The position numbers were made by a program, and so were the translations under genes. A stretch of DNA of 10,132 nucleotides, from contig JAFIHO010000251.1 in NCBI GenBank assembly GCA_017849395.1, positions 1 to 10,132 of the forward strand, given 5' to 3'. The first letter of the stretch is position 1. Each line of letters starts with the position of its first letter. Positions 1 through 6,201 of this stretch are shown here, one piece after another. This stretch comes from Hyphomicrobiales bacterium (GTDB lineage Bacteria; Pseudomonadota; Alphaproteobacteria; Micropepsales; Micropepsaceae). The notes beneath the pieces are model-generated. The model saw nothing but the letters and a program-made list of their open reading frames with translations, ran no database searches and was not told the DNA's origin.

Positions 1-731
1 GCCTCGGCCCGCGCCTTGTCCATCAGCGCGCGCATCCGCTTGATGGTAGAATCGAGCCCGCCGAAGATCGCCTCGCCGATCAGGAAGTGGCCGATATTGA
101 GTTCCGCGATCTGCGGAAGCGCCGCGATGGGGCCGACATTATCATAGGTCAGTCCATGACCGGCATGAATCTCCAGCCCCAGGTCCGCGCCGAAATTCGC
201 GGCGTGGCGGATTTTCTCCAGCAGCGTCTGGCGGCGGTCGCCGCCGGCATTCGCATAGGCGCCGGTATGCAGTTCCACCACAGGCGCGCCCAGTTCGCGC
301 GCGGCGTCGAGCTGCTTGCGGTCGGGTTCGATGAACATGGAGACGCGGATGCCCGCTTCGGTCAGGCGGCCCACGATGGGTTTGAGGCGATTGAAGCCGG
401 TGATGCAGTCGATGCCGCCCTCGGTGGTGCGTTCCTCGCGCTTCTCCGGCACGATGCAGCAGGCATGCGGCTTGTGGCGGAGCGCAATGGCCAGCATCTC
501 GTCAGTGGCGGCCATTTCCAGATTGAGCGGCACGGTCAGCGCCTCGGACAGGCGGGCAATATCCTCGTCTGAGATGTGGCGGCGATCCTCGCGCAGATGG
601 GCGGTGATGCCATCCGCGCCCGCCTGCTGCGCCAGCTTGGCGGCGCGCACGGGATCGGGATTGTCGCCGCCGCGCGCGTTCCGCACGGTGGCGACATGGT
701 CGATATTGATGCCGAGGCGGAGGTGGGTCAC
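1..731 (-). CDS. pdxJ: Pyridoxine 5'-phosphate synthase PdxJ (3' end cut by window edge)
   Basis: PdxJ condenses 1-deoxy-D-xylulose 5-phosphate with 3-amino-2-oxopropyl phosphate to make pyridoxine 5'-phosphate, the ring-closing step of the DXP-dependent vitamin B6 pathway in the cytoplasm. Translating from a GTG at 731 gives the family's opening (LRLGINIDHVATVRNARGG, residues 4-22), then AHLREDRRH (44-52) with the active-site His45, NLEMA (70-74) with the catalytic Glu72, a CCIVPEKR segment (91-98), HTGAYA (155-160) and GHGLTY (191-196) with the second active-site His192. About 243 codons are visible, equal to the usual family length, so only a few C-terminal residues and the stop should lie outside. 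The GTG start overlaps the pyrE stop as GTGA, which suggests translational coupling. The fold is a TIM barrel, normally an octamer. Identification is firm; only the exact end is unknown. Confidence 0.95.
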   Translation of the reverse strand, partial: MTHLRLGINIDHVATVRNARGGDNPDPVRAAKLAQQAGADGITAHLREDRRHISDEDIARLSEALTVPLNLEMAATDEMLAIALRHKPHACCIVPEKREERTTEGGIDCITGFNRLKPIVGRLTEAGIRVSMFIEPDRKQLDAARELGAPVVELHTGAYANAGGDRRQTLLEKIRHAANFGADLGLEIHAGHGLTYDNVGPIAALPQIAELNIGHFLIGEAIFGGLDSTIKRMRALMDKARAE

Positions 732-1312
732 GCCAGTCCCCGGCTCCCCGGCTTGACGGCAGGCGTGTTGCGCAGGTGCGGCGGCAGTTTGTCGGCGGGC
801 CATGCCTTCACCTTCCATTCGGCGAGCGCGATGAGCGGTACGCCGACCTTGGCCTTGCCGCCGGAGCGGTCGATCAGGCAGCAGGCGGCCACGACTTTCG
901 CGCCGGTCTTTTTGATCGCGGCGATGCATTCGCGGCTGGAGACGCCGGTGGAGATGATGTCCTCCACCATCAGCACCTTCTGGCCCTTCTTCAGGGTGAA
1001 GTTGCGGCGTAGCTGGAATTCGCCGTCCACCCGCTCGACATACATGGCAGGCAGGCCGAGCTGGCGGCCCATCTCATAGCCCGGCACGATGCCGCCCACG
1101 GCGGGGGAGACGATGGCGGTGATTTCGTCCTTCACCTCGGCCTTCACCTTTGCGGCCAGCGCCTTGCAGAGTTTGGCGGTGCGCTTGGCGTCCTGGAAGA
1201 CGAGCGCCTTCTGGAGGAATTTGTCGGAATGCAGGCCGGAGGACAGGATGAAATGGCCTTCCAGAAGGGCTCCGGATTTTTTGAATTCTGCGAGGACTTG
1301 GTCGACGGTCAT
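728..1312 (-). CDS. pyrE: Orotate phosphoribosyltransferase PyrE
   Basis: PyrE transfers phosphoribose from PRPP to orotate to give orotidine 5'-monophosphate, the fifth step of de novo pyrimidine synthesis. The 194-residue protein shows the type I PRTase PRPP loop VLMVEDIISTGVSS (residues 113-126) with the acidic ED pair, the upstream SPAVGGIVPGYEMGRQLG segment (69-86), the YVERVDGEFQLRRNF region (91-105) that forms the flexible catalytic loop, and an N-terminal HFILSSGLHSDKF (20-32) substrate region. Length is close to family norm (about 190-215). The ATG at 1312 has an AAAGG ribosome site about six bases upstream. The stop overlaps the pdxJ start by the tetranucleotide GTGA, so the two are likely one transcript. 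Upstream lies the hairpin cluster separating it from rsh. Identification is secure. Confidence 0.96.
   Translation of the reverse strand: MTVDQVLAEFKKSGALLEGHFILSSGLHSDKFLQKALVFQDAKRTAKLCKALAAKVKAEVKDEITAIVSPAVGGIVPGYEMGRQLGLPAMYVERVDGEFQLRRNFTLKKGQKVLMVEDIISTGVSSRECIAAIKKTGAKVVAACCLIDRSGGKAKVGVPLIALAEWKVKAWPADKLPPHLRNTPAVKPGSRGLA
729..731 (-). promoter_or_regulatory. GTGA stop/start overlap of pyrE and pdxJ
   Basis: On the minus strand the pdxJ GTG start (731-729) and the pyrE TGA stop (730-728) share two bases in GTGA. This fixes the pdxJ start, because the reading continues directly into the conserved LRLGINIDH opening. It implies re-initiation or coupled translation. The non-ATG start may keep pdxJ expression dependent on pyrE translation; that last point is inference. 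Confidence 0.75.
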
Positions 1313-1339
1313 AGTTGCCTTTCGTGCGGGCGGCGATGG

Positions 1340-1409
1340 CCGCGCTTCGCGCGGACCCCGCCCCGAAAAATCCCTACAGGATTTTTCGACCCTCCCTCAA
1401 GGGGAGGGT
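1340..1409. repeat. Composite intergenic palindromic element: three adjacent hairpins
   Basis: Three perfect inverted repeats follow one another in the rsh-pyrE gap. The first is CCGCGC/GCGCGG with a three-base loop (1340-1354). The second is CGAAAAATCC/GGATTTTTCG with loop CTACA (1364-1388). The third is ACCCTCCC/GGGAGGGT with loop TCAAG (1389-1409), directly abutting the second. Structures of this kind are typical of dispersed intergenic palindromic repeats in proteobacterial genomes, where they can affect mRNA stability or termination. No transposase is present. The second hairpin contains a T-run in its arm but has no free U-tract after it on the minus strand, so it is not a standard terminator. 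Whether copies exist elsewhere cannot be judged from this window. Confidence 0.7.
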
Positions 1410-1513
1410 GTGGAATCGGGGCCATGTGCCCACAGGGCAAGCCTGCGAAAAACACGATTGACGATCCAGTCGATAAATCCTGAGAAAGAAAGCCCCAACA
1501 GGAAGTCCAACAT
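1397..1513 (-). CDS. Candidate small ORF (38 aa) overlapping the rsh stop codon
   Basis: The rsh stop TAA (1515-1513) overlaps an ATG (1513-1511) as TAATG, opening a 38-codon frame that ends with a TGA at 1399-1397 inside the third hairpin of the repeat cluster. The predicted peptide begins MLDFLLGLSFSGFIDWIV, is hydrophobic and aromatic for about 18 residues, then turns basic (VNRVFRRLALWAH) and ends in a Ser/Pro-rich tail (DSTPSP) encoded largely by the repeat-flanking sequence. This could be a small membrane-associated protein translated by re-initiation after rsh. I do not recognise the family, there is no independent ribosome site beyond rsh coding sequence, and a chance frame is a serious alternative. 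The repeat may have truncated a formerly longer gene. Confidence 0.33.
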   Translation of the reverse strand: MLDFLLGLSFSGFIDWIVNRVFRRLALWAHGPDSTPSP

Positions 1514-3750
1514 TATACCGCCGCTTCCGCTTCGCGCACGCGATCAACAGATTCCACCGCGCCGTTCACCCGCAGTGCGCCCAGGATGTTCTGGAGGTGG
1601 GCCACGTCGCGCACCTCCACATCGACGATGAATTCGAAATAGAGCGGATTGCGGTCGGTTACCTTCAGATTGAAGATGTTGCCGCCATCGGCGGCGATGG
1701 CGGTCATGATGGCGGCCAGGCTGCCCGGTTCGTTCTTCACCCGCACCAGGATGCGCGCTACCGACAGGCCGGCATCCGCCGCGCCCTGCCCCCAGTTCAC
1801 ATCCAGCCAGTCGTCCATGTCGATATGCTTGGCCAGTTCGCCGCAATCGATGGTGTGGATCACCAGCCCCTCGCCCGGGGTACGGATGCCGACGATGCGG
1901 TCGCCCGGCAGAGGGTGACAGCACTGGCCCAGCTTGTAGGAAATGCCTTCCTTGAAACCCCGGATCGAGATCGGCGCGGGGGCGCCGGAAGCGCCGGGGC
2001 CGCCCGGCGCGATGCGGGCCTTGGCGGCGCGCTTGAGTTCGGGAAATACCGATTGCAGCACCTCATGCGGCGGCAGCGCGCCCCGGCCCACATCGGCATA
2101 GACGTCATCCGCCTTGGGCAGGCGCAGCTTCTTCGCCACTTCCTCGATGGCTTTTTCCGTCAGCTCGCGGCCGTCGTCGGCGAAGGTCTTTTCCAGAATG
2201 CGGCGGCCGAACTTCACATGCTCGTCGCGCTGGGCGTGGCGCAGGAAGCGGCGGATTTCGGCGCGGGCCCGGCCGGTGACGACGAACTGCTCCCACAGCG
2301 GCGACGGCGTGGAATCCTTGGTGCTGAGGATTTCCACCTGATCGCCGTTCCTGAGCGGCGTGTGCAGCGGGACGTGATTGCCATTCACCTTGGCCCCGAC
2401 CGCGCTGTTGCCCAGATCGGTATGCACCGCATAGGCGAAGTCAATGGGCGTCGCGCCGCGCGGCAGGGAGATGAGGCTGCCCTTGGGCGTGAAGCAGAAG
2501 ACCTGGTCCTGGTACATGGCCAGGCGCGAATTCTCCATCACCTCTTCGGCGGTGTCGCCCTTCTCCAGCAGGTCCACCATGTCGCGCAGCCAGCCATAGG
2601 TCGCGCTGTCGGGCGAACCGCTGTCGGGCACATGCTCGCGATAGCGCCAGTGCGCCGCCACGCCGCGTTCGGCGATATCGTGCATCTCCTGGGTGCGGAT
2701 CTGGATTTCCACGCGCTGCTTTTCGGGGCCGATCACCGTGGTGTGGATCGAGCGGTAGCCGTTGGGCTTGGGCGTGGAGATGAAATCCTTGAAGCGTTCC
2801 GGCACCATCTGCCAGCTCGTATGGATGATGCCCAGGGCGCGGTAGCAATCCGCCGTTTCATGCAGGATGACGCGGAAGCCGAAAATGTCCGAAAGCTGTT
2901 CGAAGCTGAGTTTCTTGGTCTGGAGCTTGCGCCAGATGGAGAAAGGGCGCTTGGCGCGGCCATAGACCCAGGCCTCCATCCCGTGGTCGGCCAGGCGGCG
3001 CTTGATCTGGTCGGCGATGCGGCCCACCCGGTCGCCGCTCTGCATGTCCAGCCGCGCGAAATGCGTGACGATGGAGTTGCGCGCTTCCGGGTCCAGTTCC
3101 GCGAAGGCGAGGTCTTCCAGTTCCTCGCGCATGTTTTGCATGCCGATGCGGCCCGCCAGCGGAGCGTAGATGTCCACCGTCTCCTGGGCGATGCGGCGGC
3201 GCTTCTCCGGCTTGTCGATGTAGCCGAGCGTGCGCATGTTGTGCAGCCGATCGGCCAGCTTCACCAGCAGCACCCTTATGTCGCTGGTGATCGCCAGCAT
3301 CAGCTTGCGGAAATTCTCCGCCTGTTTGGTGCGTTCGGAGAAGACTTCCAGCTGGGACAGTTTGGTAACGCCGTCCACCAGATTGGCGATCTCGTCGCCG
3401 AATTTCTGTTTTACATCGTCATAGGTGACGAGCGTGCCTTCGATCGTGTCGTGCAGCAGCGCCGTGACGATGGTGGGCACGTCGAGCTTCAGCTCGGTGA
3501 GGATGGCCGCGACTTCCAGCGGATGGGCGAAATAGGGATCGCCCGAGGCGCGGAACTGTTTGCCATGGGCGGTCATGGCATAGACATAGGCCTTGTTCAG
3601 CAAGTCCTCGTCGGCACCGGGGTCATAGGCCTGGACGCGCTCCACCAGATCGGTCTGGCGCATCAACCTGCGGCGGCCGCGCGGCGGACGCGGCAGGGGG
3701 GCTTTGGCCGCCTCCGGTTCGGCCGGCGGGTTGGGCTGGGGCACTGTCAT
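1513..3750 (-). CDS. rsh: Bifunctional (p)ppGpp synthetase/hydrolase, RelA/SpoT (Rsh) family
   Basis: A long Rsh enzyme (745 residues from the first ATG) that makes and degrades the alarmone (p)ppGpp. Domains in order: HD hydrolase (about 50-200) with YFAHPLEVA (His76), LLHDTIEGT (His100, Asp101, Glu104) and VKLADRLHNMRTL (Asp167); synthetase (about 265-375) with the SIWRKLQ start, SDIFGFRVI (287-295), a TPKPNGYRSIHTT segment (326-338) and EIQIRTQEMH with Glu348; TGS (415-480); a conserved-cysteine region with QCCHPLPGDR (609-618); and a C-terminal ACT domain (about 665-742). The normally conserved ED pair of the hydrolase motif reads EG here (Gly105). The first 29 residues are Pro/Arg-rich; an in-frame ATG at 3663, before RQTDLVERVQ, has an AGG close upstream and may be the true start. 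It lies downstream of rpoZ, as is usual in Alphaproteobacteria. Confidence 0.95.
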   Translation of the reverse strand: MTVPQPNPPAEPEAAKAPLPRPPRGRRRLMRQTDLVERVQAYDPGADEDLLNKAYVYAMTAHGKQFRASGDPYFAHPLEVAAILTELKLDVPTIVTALLHDTIEGTLVTYDDVKQKFGDEIANLVDGVTKLSQLEVFSERTKQAENFRKLMLAITSDIRVLLVKLADRLHNMRTLGYIDKPEKRRRIAQETVDIYAPLAGRIGMQNMREELEDLAFAELDPEARNSIVTHFARLDMQSGDRVGRIADQIKRRLADHGMEAWVYGRAKRPFSIWRKLQTKKLSFEQLSDIFGFRVILHETADCYRALGIIHTSWQMVPERFKDFISTPKPNGYRSIHTTVIGPEKQRVEIQIRTQEMHDIAERGVAAHWRYREHVPDSGSPDSATYGWLRDMVDLLEKGDTAEEVMENSRLAMYQDQVFCFTPKGSLISLPRGATPIDFAYAVHTDLGNSAVGAKVNGNHVPLHTPLRNGDQVEILSTKDSTPSPLWEQFVVTGRARAEIRRFLRHAQRDEHVKFGRRILEKTFADDGRELTEKAIEEVAKKLRLPKADDVYADVGRGALPPHEVLQSVFPELKRAAKARIAPGGPGASGAPAPISIRGFKEGISYKLGQCCHPLPGDRIVGIRTPGEGLVIHTIDCGELAKHIDMDDWLDVNWGQGAADAGLSVARILVRVKNEPGSLAAIMTAIAADGGNIFNLKVTDRNPLYFEFIVDVEVRDVAHLQNILGALRVNGAVESVDRVREAEAAV

Positions 3751-3762
3751 CCCAGCACTATA
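3751..3762 (-). promoter_or_regulatory. Possible -10 element for a leaderless rsh transcript
   Basis: Reading the minus strand, TATAGT (3762-3757) lies six bases before the ATG at 3750, which would place transcription initiation at or near the A of the ATG. No Shine-Dalgarno sequence is usefully placed (a GGG touches the ATG), which fits a leaderless start. A good -35 hexamer is not visible 16-18 bases further upstream, so support is weak. Transcription of rsh from the rpoZ promoter remains the alternative. Confidence 0.25.
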
Positions 3763-3867
3763 CTGTAGAATCGGATTAACGGGGGCTTGTAATCGCCTTT
3801 ACGAAGAGACGAATTCCGCTCAACACCTGCCGTCGGCCGCTCGCCCAAGCTCGCGGCGTTCGTCGCT

Positions 3868-3909
3868 CGCAATGGTCCACCAGACCATTGCGTCCGCCTT
3901 GCGGCGGAC
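3868..3909. repeat. Two back-to-back perfect hairpins between rpoZ and rsh
   Basis: CGCAATGGTC / GACCATTGCG (3868-3877 and 3883-3892, loop CACCA) is followed at once, sharing base 3892, by GTCCGCC / GGCGGAC (3892-3898 and 3903-3909, loop TTGC). The pair sits six bases beyond the rpoZ stop on the minus strand. Neither stem is followed by a U-tract, so these look like a REP-like intergenic palindromic repeat more than an intrinsic terminator. In a rpoZ-rsh transcript they could shield the rpoZ 3' end from exonucleases or attenuate read-through into rsh; this role is inference. Confidence 0.7.
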
Positions 3910-3915
3910 CGCTCC

Positions 3916-4299
3916 TCACTCTTCGTAATCAGACTCCGGTTCCGGCTGCGGCTCGGCGCGGCGCTGGGCTTCGGTGGTCAGCGCGCGCAGAAGTTCTTCC
4001 TCGGTGACCTGGCGATGCGAGGGATCCTCGCGGTTGTCGGTCTCCGGGCGGGCCTCTTCCGGCTCGTCCACTTCGGCGTGCTTTTGGAGCGAGCGGATAT
4101 ACTCTTCCTTCGCCTCATCGGGCTTGATCAGGCGGGCCGCGATCTCGCGCAGGGCGACGACCGGGTTTTTGTCGCGGTCGCGTTCCAGCATCGGCTCGGC
4201 CCCGCCGGAAAGCTGGCGGGCACGGAAGCCCGCGGTCAGCACCAGATCAAAGCGGTTAGGGATCTTATCGACGCAGTCCTCGACGGTGACGCGGGCCAT
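3916..4299 (-). CDS. rpoZ: RNA polymerase omega subunit RpoZ
   Basis: The small omega subunit of RNA polymerase assists beta' folding and assembly and forms part of one ppGpp-binding site on the enzyme in proteobacteria. The 127-residue product opens MARVTVEDCVDKIPNRFDLV (1-20), followed by AGFRARQLSGG (23-33) and KNPVVALREIAARLI (44-58), all hallmark omega segments. After residue 70 it carries an acidic, Glu/Pro-rich extension ending ESDYEE, longer than the 91-residue E. coli protein but common in Alphaproteobacteria. The ATG at 4299 is preceded by a clear GAAAGGA ribosome site. It is the first gene of the block running towards rsh, which couples a ppGpp effector subunit to the ppGpp-making enzyme. 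A terminator of folK lies about 95 bases upstream, so its promoter should lie at about 4300-4394. Confidence 0.96.
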   Translation of the reverse strand: MARVTVEDCVDKIPNRFDLVLTAGFRARQLSGGAEPMLERDRDKNPVVALREIAARLIKPDEAKEEYIRSLQKHAEVDEPEEARPETDNREDPSHRQVTEEELLRALTTEAQRRAEPQPEPESDYEE

Positions 4300-4394
4300 G
4301 GAAATCCTTTCGGATCAAAAGGTTACAGACACCCCGCGCAGGCTTCCGCCATTGAAGGGTGAGCTTTCAGGGCTAATTGCCGTTCGCATAACAG
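4300..4394 (-). other. rpoZ upstream region, promoter expected but not resolved
   Basis: About 95 bases separate the folK terminator from the rpoZ start, so a promoter for rpoZ-rsh is expected here. I inspected the minus strand and found no convincing -35/-10 pair at 16-18 base spacing; a TGTAAC about 25 bases before the ATG is the nearest -10-like hexamer but lacks a partner. Only the GAAAGGA ribosome site just before the ATG is clear. Confidence 0.4.
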
Positions 4395-4414
4395 AAAAAT
4401 GGCCCGTGGGCCAA
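4395..4414 (-). terminator. Rho-independent terminator of folK
   Basis: On the minus strand, TGGCCCACGGGCCA (4413-4400) is a perfect GC-rich palindrome able to form a five-base-pair stem around a CACG loop, and it is followed immediately by TTTTT (4399-4395). It begins about 19 bases after the folK TAA. This separates folK transcription from rpoZ. The stem is short, so termination efficiency is uncertain. Confidence 0.65.
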
Positions 4415-4432
4415 GAGATTCCTTGCCGATGT

Positions 4433-4921
4433 TTACAGGGGCATCCGGCGGACGGCGTCCTTGTCTGCTAATACAGCCAGCAGTTCTTCCACCGTCCGGC
4501 CGCTCACGGGGTGGCGCCAGGATGGGGCGATCTCCTGCAAAGGCACCAAGACGAACGCGCGATCTGTGGCGCGGGGATGGGGTAGCCGGGGCGGCCCCTC
4601 CTCCACCCGGCCGTCATAATCGATCAGGTCAAGATCGAGCGTCCGGGGCGCATTCGGCGTGGAACGCTTACGCCCGAAGATAGTTTCCACGTCATGCAAA
4701 ATTGTGAGGAGAGCGTCGGGTTGCAGGGCGGTGTCAACGCACGCAACGGCGTTGACAAAGGGGGGATCGGAAGGATCCGGCCATGCGCTGCTTTCGTAGA
4801 AGGACGAGACCTTCCGGATTTTGACGTTTTTGTTTTCCAGACTGGCGAGCGCGGCCGTCAGGGTTCGGGCCGGAGGACCCGCACAGGACGGCAGGTTCGC
4901 GCCTAACGCTATCAGTATCAT
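4433..4921 (-). CDS. folK: 2-amino-4-hydroxy-6-hydroxymethyldihydropteridine pyrophosphokinase FolK (HPPK)
   Basis: HPPK transfers pyrophosphate from ATP to 6-hydroxymethyl-7,8-dihydropterin, the step before dihydropteroate synthase in folate synthesis. The 162-residue product starts MILIALGANLPS, the usual pterin-site opening, and contains SSFYESSAWPDP (39-50), FVNAVACVDT (55-64), the signature APRTLDLDLIDYDG (91-104) with Mg-binding Asp96 and Asp98, and HPRATDRAFVLVPLQEIAP (115-133). Length matches the family. The start at 4921 is fixed by the conserved N-terminus. It is divergent from the NYN gene with only 50 bases between starts, in which I see no clear promoter for folK. A terminator follows, so it is probably a single-gene transcript although it sits next to rpoZ. 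Confidence 0.95.
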   Translation of the reverse strand: MILIALGANLPSCAGPPARTLTAALASLENKNVKIRKVSSFYESSAWPDPSDPPFVNAVACVDTALQPDALLTILHDVETIFGRKRSTPNAPRTLDLDLIDYDGRVEEGPPRLPHPRATDRAFVLVPLQEIAPSWRHPVSGRTVEELLAVLADKDAVRRMPL

Positions 4922-4960
4922 GGGCCCGCGCCGGGAGATAAGGCGCGTCGGCCGGTTGTT

Positions 4961-4974
4961 TCGGAGGTCATATG
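4961..4974 (+). promoter_or_regulatory. Strong ribosome binding site of the NYN gene
   Basis: GGAGG (4963-4967) precedes the ATG at 4972 by four bases. It decides this start over other in-frame candidates, and the conserved ALFIDGANL motif begins ten residues later as expected for the family. Confidence 0.75.
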
Positions 4975-5532
4975 CTTTTCTATCCCAACGAGAAACTCGC
5001 GCTGTTCATCGACGGCGCCAATCTGTACGGCGCGGCCAAGGGGCTGCAATTCGACATCGACTACAAGCGGCTGCTTGAACTGTTCGCGCGCAAGGGCACG
5101 CTGGTGCGCGCCTTCTATTATACCGCAGTGGCTGAGGATCAGGAATTCTCACCCCTGCGCCCCTTGGTGGACTGGCTGGACTATAACGGCTTCGCGGTGG
5201 TGACCAAGCCGCTGAAGGAATTCACCGACGCCCAGGGGCGGCGGCGGGTAAAGGGCAACATGGACATCGAGTTGGCGATCGATGTGATGGAGATGGCGGC
5301 GTCGGTCGATCATATCGTGATCTTCTCCGGCGACGGGGATTTCCGGAAGCTGGTGGAGGCGGTGCAGCGCAAGGGCCGCCGGGTGAGCGTGGTATCCACG
5401 ATACGCACCCAGCCGCCCATGGTGGCCGACGAGTTGCGGCGGCAGGCGGACAATTTCATCGAACTGGATGACCTGAAAGCCCAGATCGCGCGCGAGGGCG
5501 GCGGCAAGGCGGGGTTTGCGCAGACGGCGTGA
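4972..5532 (+). CDS. NYN-domain (LabA/DUF88-like) putative ribonuclease
   Basis: A 186-residue protein of the NYN/LabA-like group, a PIN-fold family of metal-dependent nucleases thought mainly to act on RNA. The expected acidic pocket is visible: ALFIDGANLYGA (10-21; Asp14, Asn17), KGNMDIELAIDVME (94-107; Asp98, Asp104) and IFSGDGDFRKLV (117-128; Asp121, Asp123), followed by RRVSVVST and a PPMVADELRRQADNFIELDD stretch (148-167). The whole chain is one NYN domain with a short Gly-rich tail and no membrane or secretion signal. The ATG at 4972 follows a strong GGAGG. The glycosylase gene begins 18 bases downstream with its own ribosome site, so the two are probably co-transcribed. Substrate is unknown. 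Family assignment is firm, biological role is not. Confidence 0.88.
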   Translation: MLFYPNEKLALFIDGANLYGAAKGLQFDIDYKRLLELFARKGTLVRAFYYTAVAEDQEFSPLRPLVDWLDYNGFAVVTKPLKEFTDAQGRRRVKGNMDIELAIDVMEMAASVDHIVIFSGDGDFRKLVEAVQRKGRRVSVVSTIRTQPPMVADELRRQADNFIELDDLKAQIAREGGGKAGFAQTA

Positions 5533-5550
5533 ATCTTCTAACCGGAGCGC

Positions 5551-6192
5551 ATGAAAGCGCCCGAGCCGCCGCCGCACGATTGTCCGCTTTGTCCGCGCCT
5601 GGCGACATTCCGGGCCGACAACCGCAAGAAATATCCCGCCTATTTCAACGGGCCAGTGCCGAGCTTCGGGCCGCTGGACGCACGGCTGCTGATTGCCGGT
5701 CTGGCGCCAGGCTTGCAAGGCGCGAACAGGACGGGGCGACCTTTCACCGGCGACTGGGCGGGCGATCTGCTTTACGCGACCCTGTTGAAGCACGGGCTGG
5801 CGAAGGGCGTGTATGACGAGCGGCCGGATGACGGGCTTGAGCTGGTCGATTGCCGCATTGCCAATGCCGTGCGCTGCGTGCCGCAGCAGAACAAGACGGA
5901 GCCTTCGGAGATCAGGACTTGCCGCCAATTCTTATTGTCCGAACTCGAGGCGTTGGCGAACGTCAAGGTGATCCTGGCGCTGGGCAAGATCGCGCATGAC
6001 AGTGTGCTGAAGGCGCTGGATGCGAGGATCGCGGCGCATCCGTTCAGGCACGGCGTTGCATATAATATTGGAAAATACAGGCTTATTTCGAGCTATCACT
6101 GCTCACGCTACAACACCAATACCGGTGTGCTGACGACGGAGATGTTCGAGAAGGTGGTGGGAGAAGCGAAGCGGTTGGCGCGGGACGCATAG
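5551..6192 (+). CDS. Uracil-DNA glycosylase, family 5 (UDGb)-like, 4Fe-4S
   Basis: A 213-residue member of the uracil-DNA glycosylase superfamily, which excises uracil (and in UDGb often hypoxanthine) from deaminated DNA to start base-excision repair. Motif A reads GLAPGLQGANRTGRPFTGD (50-68), lacking a catalytic Asp as is typical of UDGb, and motif C reads SSYHCSRYNTNTGVLT (180-195) with His183. Four cysteines at 11, 14 (CPLC), 109 (VRCVP) and 124 are spaced as the 4Fe-4S ligands of families 4 and 5. Where many UDGb have HPS after the conserved Tyr, this one has HCS (Cys184). Start at 5551 follows CCGGAG. It is probably co-transcribed with the NYN gene and ends nine bases from the convergent molybdopterin gene, with no terminator between them. 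Confidence 0.9.
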   Translation: MKAPEPPPHDCPLCPRLATFRADNRKKYPAYFNGPVPSFGPLDARLLIAGLAPGLQGANRTGRPFTGDWAGDLLYATLLKHGLAKGVYDERPDDGLELVDCRIANAVRCVPQQNKTEPSEIRTCRQFLLSELEALANVKVILALGKIAHDSVLKALDARIAAHPFRHGVAYNIGKYRLISSYHCSRYNTNTGVLTTEMFEKVVGEAKRLARDA

Positions 6193-6201
6193 CCAAGCGT
6201 A

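Noticed and set aside
1364..1409. Intrinsic terminator for rsh
   Set aside because: The T-run is paired within a stem and no free U-tract follows any of the hairpins on the minus strand.
1597..3768. Long plus-strand open frame (723 codons) antisense to rsh
   Set aside because: It is a high-GC shadow of rsh: low-complexity Ala/Arg/His/Gln composition, no recognisable domain, while the minus strand encodes a complete Rsh.
3822..3890. 22-codon minus-strand frame starting ATGGTCTGGTGG inside the rpoZ-rsh hairpin
   Set aside because: It is built from the palindromic repeat, has no ribosome site of its own and shows no protein-like features.
4732..4757. Inverted repeat TGTCAACGC / GCGTTGACA
   Set aside because: It lies inside folK and encodes the conserved FVNAVACVD segment; repeated Val-Asn-Ala/Val-Asp codons explain the symmetry.
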